NCBI RefSeq assembly: GCF_009674485.1
Contig: NZ_WKJJ01000001.1
Span: 234,265 to 298,264, forward strand
Direction of reading: 5' to 3'
From: Pseudoduganella rivuli
GTDB taxonomy: Bacteria; Pseudomonadota; Gammaproteobacteria; Burkholderiales; Burkholderiaceae_D
DNA: 64,000 nt
This document shows, one piece after another, positions 58,482-64,000 of the stretch. The position numbers and the translations under genes are program-made. Below the pieces are notes generated by a model. The model saw only the letters and a list, made by a program, of their open reading frames with translations. It was not told the DNA's origin and made no database searches. Every line of letters starts with the position of its first letter. Position 1 is the first letter of the stretch.

Positions 58482-60146
58482 TTAATACGTCGCGATCGTC
58501 ACCTTCAGCACCAGCGGCTTACCCTTGAAGTTCAAGCCGTAATCGACCTGGTCGCCATTCCACAGGCGCTCCATGACCCACTTGCCGGCGCCATCGAAGT
58601 GCCCTTCCTCAACGCGGTCCCACAGCGACGGCTTGCCCGCGTTAACGCCGTCGCCATCGAGCTTGATGCGCGCATACTGGCCAACGATGATGAATGTATT
58701 GTCGCCCGTTTGCGCGATGGCCACGCCGCCATTCGGCGTTTCCGTGCCGGCCGGCGTATCCTTGAGGTCGGGGAACCAGGTTTTTTCACCGAATTGCCAT
58801 TCGCGGAACGACACCGTGGCTTTCCAGTTTTTCAGCGCGATGGTTTGCGGCGTGCGCTCGTCGCTCTCCGCCACGCCATGGGTGCGGCCTTCGAACGCCC
58901 ACTTGGCCCACAGGCGCTCCATCGGCCGGAACACGGCCATGATGTTGCCAAACGGCTCGGCCATGGCTTTGTCCGTGCCTTTCGCCCCCAGCGGGAAATT
59001 ACTGTAGTCAAAATAATCGATGCCGAACGGCGCCACGCCCAGCGAACCGCGGCCGAGGATCTGGTACAGGTAGCGCGCATAGTTGGCCGAGTTGCCCATT
59101 TCCGGCACCATCAGCGCATTGTCGGGACGCTGGAACAAATCCAGATCGGCCGCGACCTTGGCGGACTCCGGCTGGTAAATGTCGGGCGCCGCGATATCGA
59201 TATGCGGCGCGGCGGCCTTGTAGATATCGATCACGTCGTAGGTGGGGCCGCCGGGCACGAAGTTTTCGTTTTTCCACGGCACGATGGGCGCCAGCGGATC
59301 GCGCAAGTTGTTATTGACATACATCGGCAAGTTGTAGACGGCGCGGCCGGCCTTGGCCAGTTCCTCGACGTAGCGGGCGAACGACCACGCATGGAAGTAT
59401 TCATCGGCATACGGGCCGTACACTTCGCTCCAGGTTCCCGACGCGGCGCCCGGCACCGGCGATTTTTTACGCGCCAGCACCGCCGGCGGCACGGCCTGGC
59501 GGAACGCGGCTTCGGCTTTCGCGCCATAATCGCGCGCCTGGCTGTACGTGCCCATCTCGTTTTCCACCTGCACCATGATGACGGTGCGGTGATCCTCATC
59601 GAGCTTGCGCAAATGCGTCATGAATGCGACAAATGCCTTGCGGTCCGCCTTCAGCGTTTCTTCGCCAAACGGCGACATGCAGTAAATCGGCTTACCGGCC
59701 TTGTCGACCATGCGCGGGAAGCGCTGGTTGTCGAACTTGGCCCAGCCCGGCATATATTGCGGCGTGGTGTTTTTCCACGCACCGAACCACAGCAGCACCA
59801 GGCGCACCTTGTGCTGGCGCGCCTGCTTCACCAGCGCATCGACATAGCTGAAATCGAACTTGCCTTCCACCGGCTCGACCTGTTCCCACGCCACGGGAAT
59901 TTCCAGCGTATTGGCGTGGACATCCATCACGGCCGGCCAGACTTGCTTGAGCGCGGCCACGGAATTGCTGGAATTGTGCGCCTGTACGCCCAGTATCGTG
60001 AACGGCGCGCCATCGACCATCAGCGCATGGCGGCCATCTTTCTGCACCAGTTGGGGCAAGGGCGCGGCGGCGCCGGCTTGCGCGGCCAGTGAGGCCAGTG
60101 AGGCGGCAACCACGGCAGCGGCGATGGAACGGGGGAATGTGAACAC
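58482..60146 (-). CDS. GH35 beta-galactosidase with C-terminal DUF5597-type domain
   Basis: Secreted GH35 enzyme of 554 residues with a signal peptide (1-27). The TIM barrel has its acid/base at Glu197 in VQVENEMG and its nucleophile at Glu349 in LMVPEMGNS. The C-terminal beta domain (about 400-554) matches the type seen in shorter GH35 enzymes that act on xyloglucan or pectic galactose. The start is GTG at 60146 with ACAGGAGA upstream. The leader and first residues (MFTFPRS) resemble those of the GH59 gene, and so does the promoter, so the two genes share a duplicated expression segment. An imperfect LacI site and paired activator repeats lie upstream. Confidence 0.92.
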   Translation of the reverse strand: MFTFPRSIAAAVVAASLASLAAQAGAAAPLPQLVQKDGRHALMVDGAPFTILGVQAHNSSNSVAALKQVWPAVMDVHANTLEIPVAWEQVEPVEGKFDFSYVDALVKQARQHKVRLVLLWFGAWKNTTPQYMPGWAKFDNQRFPRMVDKAGKPIYCMSPFGEETLKADRKAFVAFMTHLRKLDEDHRTVIMVQVENEMGTYSQARDYGAKAEAAFRQAVPPAVLARKKSPVPGAASGTWSEVYGPYADEYFHAWSFARYVEELAKAGRAVYNLPMYVNNNLRDPLAPIVPWKNENFVPGGPTYDVIDIYKAAAPHIDIAAPDIYQPESAKVAADLDLFQRPDNALMVPEMGNSANYARYLYQILGRGSLGVAPFGIDYFDYSNFPLGAKGTDKAMAEPFGNIMAVFRPMERLWAKWAFEGRTHGVAESDERTPQTIALKNWKATVSFREWQFGEKTWFPDLKDTPAGTETPNGGVAIAQTGDNTFIIVGQYARIKLDGDGVNAGKPSLWDRVEEGHFDGAGKWVMERLWNGDQVDYGLNFKGKPLVLKVTIATY

Positions 60147-60184
60147 GGCGGATCTCCTGTTGTTATGGAACTGCGCAGCGTGTT

Positions 60185-60196
60185 GTTATCGATCAC
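60185..60196. promoter_or_regulatory. LacI-type operator upstream of the GH35 gene
   Basis: GTTATCGATCAC, one mismatch from the perfect palindrome, lies between the GH35 start (39 bp) and its predicted -10 box (15 bp). Confidence 0.6.
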
Positions 60197-60210
60197 ACGC
60201 CGCACTTCCC

Positions 60211-60271
60211 ATGCTAACGAAGTCCGCCATCACCGATGTATGCAATTTCCCGGCAGAACTATGCCGTTTTG
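60211..60271 (-). promoter_or_regulatory. Promoter of the GH35 gene with paired activator repeats
   Basis: Minus-strand -10 TAGCAT at 60216-60211. Direct repeats in plus coordinates are TATGCAATTTCC (from 60239) and TATGCCGTTTTG (from 60260), spaced 21 bp. The gap from the -10 box to the nearer repeat is 22 nt. Confidence 0.65.
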
Positions 60272-60296
60272 TCATACACCGGACATACTTTGAACC

Positions 60297-60746
60297 TTAC
60301 TTGCCTTTGTAAATCCCCGCCTCCAGGATCACATCGCCGCTTTTCATGAAGTACGTGCTTTTCTTTTCAATCACACCCGTTTGCGGGTTGTTGTAACGGT
60401 AATCGACCCAGCCTTTGCCTTCCTTCGCGGCGCGGTCGATGATCTCCTTGCGGAACAGCTTACCGTCCGCATCGGGCAGCACGACGGCATTCTTGCCCAC
60501 CAGTTTAGGGTTGGTGGGGTGCGCCAGCTGGGTGCCATCCAGCGCGCGCACGGTCAGGTACGTATCGGGGCGCACGAATTCAGGATTCTTCGCGTTGACT
60601 TCCTTGATCAATGCCTCTTTGCCATTCTTTTGCAGGAAGGCCACGCCTTTGTCGACCATGGCGATGGCGACGGCGGTGTCGTCCGCGGCGTGGGCAAGGG
60701 GCGCCATCAGGGCCAGGGCTGCAATCATGGTGGTGAATTGTTTCAT
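60297..60746 (-). CDS. Small periplasmic cache-domain protein
   Basis: Exported single-domain protein of 149 residues with a signal peptide (1-20, ending AHA), then one cache domain (about 25-146) with the features LTVRALDGTQLAHPTNPKLV, DADGKLF, GKGWVDYRYNNP and a terminal GIYKGK. Such stand-alone cache proteins probably bind small ligands in the periplasm; the partner is unknown. The ATG at 60746 has AAGGAG eight bases upstream, whereas an earlier in-frame start would add 39 residues before the signal peptide. A broken relative lies at 58130-58481. Confidence 0.85.
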   Translation of the reverse strand: MKQFTTMIAALALMAPLAHAADDTAVAIAMVDKGVAFLQKNGKEALIKEVNAKNPEFVRPDTYLTVRALDGTQLAHPTNPKLVGKNAVVLPDADGKLFRKEIIDRAAKEGKGWVDYRYNNPQTGVIEKKSTYFMKSGDVILEAGIYKGK

Positions 60747-60872
60747 ATCCCGATCTCCTTTGTTAAATGCTTGTGCAGCAAGTGTAGCCTTAACCGCCCC
60801 AAATGACAGTACGCTTTTATACGTATTAGCGTTCGTTGCGCCGAAACGACTGTGGCAAGCCATGCCGGAATA

Positions 60873-61886
60873 TCAGGACTGTACCGCATCGCCCCGCTCA
60901 GTGCGAGGCGCGGGCCGCTGCCTCGGCGGCGGGGCCAGCTTGCCGAGCACACCATCCGTGCTCAGTTCATACTGGTCGAAATCGCTGGCCAGGAACAGGT
61001 TGCCGCCGTAATGCTGCCTCCCTTCCGCTTGCAGTTCCGCCATCCCTTCCGGATTGTCATAGCGGGCGCTGAAATGCGTGAGGACCAGATTCGGCACGCC
61101 GCGCGCGGCGGCGAATTGGGCCACCCGCTGCACGGAACTGTGCGTCGGTCCCGGCCCCACCTTTTGCAGCATGGCTTCCGTGTAGGTCGCTTCATGCACC
61201 AGCACTTGCGCATCCGCGCAGGCATCGTGCAACAGCGACGGCGTATCGTTGTCGCCGCCAATGACCGCGACGGCGCGCTCCGTGTGCTCGCTGCGGAATT
61301 CATCCGCCCGCAATACGCTGCCATCGTCCAGCGTGACGTCTTCGCCGGCCTGCAGCCGGCCCCACAGCGGACCGCGCGGCAGCCCGCGCGCCTTCAATGC
61401 GGCGCCATCGAGGTGCCAGCGCGTCTTGCTGACGTCGAAGCGGAATGCCACGCTGGGCGAGCGGTGCGACAGCGGATGGCGCTCGATAATGAGTCCCGGC
61501 TCCTGGTGCACCAGCTGGTGGGGCGCCACGTCGACATGGATCAATGGAAAAGTCAGGAACAATTCCGTGTGCAGCAAAGTCGAATCCAGCCAGGCCTTGA
61601 CGGCTTGCGGCGCAATCAGGATCAGGGGCCGCTTGCGTCCCGTCATCGAGGCGCTGGCCAACAAGCCCGGCAAACCATAGCTATGATCGCCATGCACGTG
61701 GGTAATACAGATCCCCACCATGTCGTGCACGGACAGCGGCGTGCGCTGCAGGCGGTGCTGCGTGGCTTCGCCGCAATCGACCAACCACCAGTCACGGCCC
61801 TTGGGGACGTGAACGGCCAGCGCGGTGACGTTGCGGCGGATGGTGGGCACGCCGGACGACGTGCCGAGAAAGGTGAACTTGAGCAT
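60873..61886 (-). CDS. rnz: Ribonuclease Z-type metallo-beta-lactamase-fold nuclease
   Basis: Zinc-dependent nuclease of 337 residues, probably maturing tRNA 3' ends. LKFTFLGTSSGVPT at the N-terminus, the zinc motif THVHGDHSYGLPGLL, LVHEATY and the late THSS and LVLTHFSARY blocks follow the RNase Z order. The usual substrate-binding exosite arm is hard to see. The ATG at 61886 is chosen because the fold begins at once; a longer frame to 62000 adds an unrelated basic extension. It is probably a housekeeping gene outside the sugar island. Confidence 0.88.
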   Translation of the reverse strand: MLKFTFLGTSSGVPTIRRNVTALAVHVPKGRDWWLVDCGEATQHRLQRTPLSVHDMVGICITHVHGDHSYGLPGLLASASMTGRKRPLILIAPQAVKAWLDSTLLHTELFLTFPLIHVDVAPHQLVHQEPGLIIERHPLSHRSPSVAFRFDVSKTRWHLDGAALKARGLPRGPLWGRLQAGEDVTLDDGSVLRADEFRSEHTERAVAVIGGDNDTPSLLHDACADAQVLVHEATYTEAMLQKVGPGPTHSSVQRVAQFAAARGVPNLVLTHFSARYDNPEGMAELQAEGRQHYGGNLFLASDFDQYELSTDGVLGKLAPPPRQRPAPRTERGDAVQS

Positions 61887-62077
61887 GCCGCATTGTACGC
61901 GGACCGTACCCGTCACCGTAAAAATACGGTGTCTGAATTGTGCGCACTTTTTAGTCCTACCATGGCGGTTCCCGGTGAGGAGCAGGGCCGCCTCCCCCAA
62001 CGGACCTGCCCTTGCCGGATCCCGTAGTTTGCATCGTCAACAGGATTTCAAATCCGCACACCACAATGGAGACACCG

Positions 62078-63829
62078 ATGGCAAATACCTTACCTTCAGC
62101 AGCATCTTCCACCTTGCGTCCCGCAGTACTGGCAGCCGCCCTCGCCTGCGCCCTGCAAGCGCAGGCAACACCGGTCGCCTTGCCGGCATATAACGTCGAC
62201 ATCAACCAGTCGTCCGTCTCCGGCCTGTCGTCCGGCGGTTTCATGGCCGTGCAATTGCACGTGGCGTTTTCGTCCACGTTCAAGGCGGGCGCCGGCATCG
62301 TCGCGGGCGGCCCGTTTTATTGCGCGCAAGGTTCCGTGACCAACGCCACGGGCCCCTGCATGGCGGCCACCGCCACCAGCAAGCCGCCCACGTCGTCACT
62401 GATCAGCACCACCAACAGCTGGGCCAGCCAAGGTTTGATCGATCCCACCAGCAACCTCACCAATTCCAAGGTCTACCTGTATTCCGGCACTATCGACAGC
62501 ACCGTCAAGCAACTGGTGATGAACGAGGCGGAAACGTACTACAAGAATTACGTTAACAGCGCCAACGTTTTCTACAAGAAAGACATGGCGTCCGAACACG
62601 CGATGGTGACGGATTACTTCGGCAGCAGTTGCAGCGTGAAAGGCAGCCCGTACATCAACAATTGCAACTTCGACCTGGCCGGTGAAATCCTCAAGTGGAT
62701 CTACGGCCCGCTGAACGCGAAGAACACGGGTACCCTGGGCGGCACCTTCATCGAATACAACCAGACCGAATTCATCGCCAGCCCCACGACCCACGGCATG
62801 GCGGCCACCGGCTGGGCCTATGTGCCGGCAAGCTGCGCCGCCAACGGCCAGTGCAAGGTGCACGTGGTGGTGCACGGCTGCCAGCAGGATCCGACCAAGA
62901 TCCAGGATAAGTACTACCGCAACACGGGCTACAACAAGTGGGCCGACACCAACAACATCATCGTGCTGTATCCGCAGACGGCGCCCAGCAGCACGGGCAA
63001 TCCGAACGGCTGCTGGGACTGGTGGGGCTATGACGATGCGAACTACGCCAAGAAAAGCGGTCGGCAAATGGCCGCCATCAAGGCCATGGTGGACCGCGTC
63101 GCTTCCGGCTACAGCGCATTGCCAGCGCCGACCGGCGTGGCCGTCAGCGGCGTGACCGATACGTCCGTGTCGCTGCAATGGAGCAGCGTGTCCGGCGCGG
63201 CCGGCTACAACGTCTACCGTGGCGGAACCAAAGTCAATGGCAGCACGGTGACCGGCACCACGTACACGGATTCCGGCCTGTCGTCCGGCAGCAGCTATAC
63301 GTACACGATCCGCGGCGTGACGTCGCAGGGCGCCACCGGCGTCGAATCCGCCCCCGTCAACGCCACCACCACCGGCAACCCGCCGCCGCTGGCCGTGCCT
63401 GCCGGGCTGGCGGTGACGGGCCAGACCGCGACCACGGTTTCGCTGAGCTGGAACGCGGCCAGCGGCGCCACCGGTTACCACGTGTACCGCAACGGCGTCA
63501 AAGTCAACGCCACGCCAACCGGCGGCACCACGTTCACGGACAGCGGCCTGACGGCGTCGACCAGCTACAGCTATGCGGTGACGTCGTTCGCGGCGGGACG
63601 GGAAAGCGCGTTGTCGTCACCGGTGTCGGCCACCACGTCGTCCGGCTTCGTGTGCACCACGACGACTTCCAGCAACTATGCGCACGTGCAGGCGGGACGC
63701 GCCGTCAACAGCGGCGGCTATGCGCTGGCGTTGGGGTCGAACCAGAACATGGGGTTGAACAACACGTTCTATACGACGACTTTGGCGCAGACGTCGGCGG
63801 GGTATTACATTATCGGGAATTGCCCTTGA
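62078..63829 (+). CDS. Extracellular short-chain-length PHA (PHB) depolymerase with two Fn3 domains
   Basis: Secreted depolymerase of 583 residues that hydrolyses polyhydroxyalkanoate. The signal peptide ends at about residue 31 (AQA). The catalytic domain (about 35-350) has the nucleophile Ser51 early in the chain, in VSGLSSGGFM, which is typical of the type 2 catalytic domain, and the oxyanion region VVVHGCQQDP. Two fibronectin III domains (about 352-436 and 442-530) link it to a short C-terminal module (FVCTTTTSSNYAHVQAGRA onwards) that probably binds the polymer. The ATG at 62078 has GGAG six bases upstream, and another ATG lies 12 bases before it. Confidence 0.93.
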   Translation: MANTLPSAASSTLRPAVLAAALACALQAQATPVALPAYNVDINQSSVSGLSSGGFMAVQLHVAFSSTFKAGAGIVAGGPFYCAQGSVTNATGPCMAATATSKPPTSSLISTTNSWASQGLIDPTSNLTNSKVYLYSGTIDSTVKQLVMNEAETYYKNYVNSANVFYKKDMASEHAMVTDYFGSSCSVKGSPYINNCNFDLAGEILKWIYGPLNAKNTGTLGGTFIEYNQTEFIASPTTHGMAATGWAYVPASCAANGQCKVHVVVHGCQQDPTKIQDKYYRNTGYNKWADTNNIIVLYPQTAPSSTGNPNGCWDWWGYDDANYAKKSGRQMAAIKAMVDRVASGYSALPAPTGVAVSGVTDTSVSLQWSSVSGAAGYNVYRGGTKVNGSTVTGTTYTDSGLSSGSSYTYTIRGVTSQGATGVESAPVNATTTGNPPPLAVPAGLAVTGQTATTVSLSWNAASGATGYHVYRNGVKVNATPTGGTTFTDSGLTASTSYSYAVTSFAAGRESALSSPVSATTSSGFVCTTTTSSNYAHVQAGRAVNSGGYALALGSNQNMGLNNTFYTTTLAQTSAGYYIIGNCP

Positions 63830-63880
63830 TGCATTACCGCAGCGGTTGACGTTATCTCTGCGCGGGCTTGGCGGCTTCCA

Positions 63881-64000
63881 TCAAGCCGCCAGCTTCAACT
63901 GCGACAACTTTTCATACAACGTCGCCCGTGAAATCCCCAGCATCTGCGCCGCCACGCTCTTGCGCCCGCCCGCCGCCTGCAACGCCCCGAGAATCGCCTG
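63881..64000 (-). CDS. C-terminal Fis-type helix-turn-helix of a regulator (partial)
   Basis: The last 39 codons of a minus-strand gene cut by the right window edge. GRKSVAAQMLGISRATLYEK is a Fis-family helix-turn-helix, usually found at the end of sigma-54-dependent activators. Nothing else of the protein is visible. A 9-bp hairpin (63869-63877 with 63883-63891) overlaps the stop codon and may contribute to termination, but it has no T-run. Confidence 0.8.
   Translation of the reverse strand, partial: QAILGALQAAGGRKSVAAQMLGISRATLYEKLSQLKLAA

Noticed and set aside
63869..63891. Hairpin over the stop codon of the Fis-type gene as a terminator
   Set aside because: A 9-bp stem without a T-run that partly lies in coding sequence; support is too weak for a separate feature.

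Overview
The window looks like a high-GC beta-proteobacterial chromosome segment, most probably from the Oxalobacteraceae (Massilia/Duganella type). This is inferred from PEP-CTERM proteins, a TonB receptor with an ECF sigma/FecR pair instead of SusCD, and the general protein repertoire. Nearly the whole window is one plant-polysaccharide utilisation island. The apparent targets are arabinose-, galactose- and glucuronate-bearing polymers such as arabinogalactan, pectin side chains or glucuronoxylan.

Layout. 1-8375 (minus): a GH2 beta-galactosidase that runs off the left edge into what looks like a fused GH43 domain, a GH42 beta-galactosidase, an alginate-lyase-fold lipoprotein and a PEP-CTERM protein, separated by two intrinsic terminators. 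8388-13370: giant secreted lyase-like protein A. 13509-20305: LacI and LuxR regulators, an STN-type TonB receptor, and a divergent ECF sigma factor with its FecR anti-sigma factor. 20345-23122: a divergent pair, a GH43-like propeller and a GH51 arabinofuranosidase. 23200-35151: giant proteins B and C, a GH43 enzyme and a second PEP-CTERM protein. 35650-41615: GH59, GH43 and GH97 enzymes. 41660-48262: giant protein D, divergent from two tandem GntR regulators. 48303-53763: a coupled operon gudD - GH115 - CE12. 53913-56330: carbonic anhydrase and a chemoreceptor. 56450-60746: a second GH51, a broken cache-domain gene, GH35 and a small cache protein. 60873-64000: RNase Z, a PHA depolymerase and the tail of a Fis-type regulator, which probably lie outside the island.

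How it works together (inference). The four giant, about 1,660-residue paralogues carry an alginate-lyase-like N-terminus followed by adhesive and carbohydrate-binding modules, and probably attack the polymer outside the cell. Exported GH2/GH42/GH35/GH59/GH97/GH51/GH43/GH115 enzymes and the CE12 esterase trim the side chains. The TonB receptor takes up oligomers and may signal through FecR and the sigma factor. Glucuronate would be oxidised to glucarate and dehydrated by GudD. No inner-membrane sugar transporter is present in the window.

Regulation is unusually readable. A 12-bp palindrome, GTTATCGATAAC, occurs six times perfectly and five more times with one mismatch, always between genes, and fits the local LacI protein. 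A second dyad, ACTAA-N4-TTAGT, marks promoters that fit the GntR pair. Both are nested in a 55-bp perfect palindrome upstream of giant protein D. Four promoters share a pair of direct repeats, about 21 bp apart, placed exactly 22 nt upstream of a -10 box. This is the architecture expected for an AraC-type activator not encoded here.
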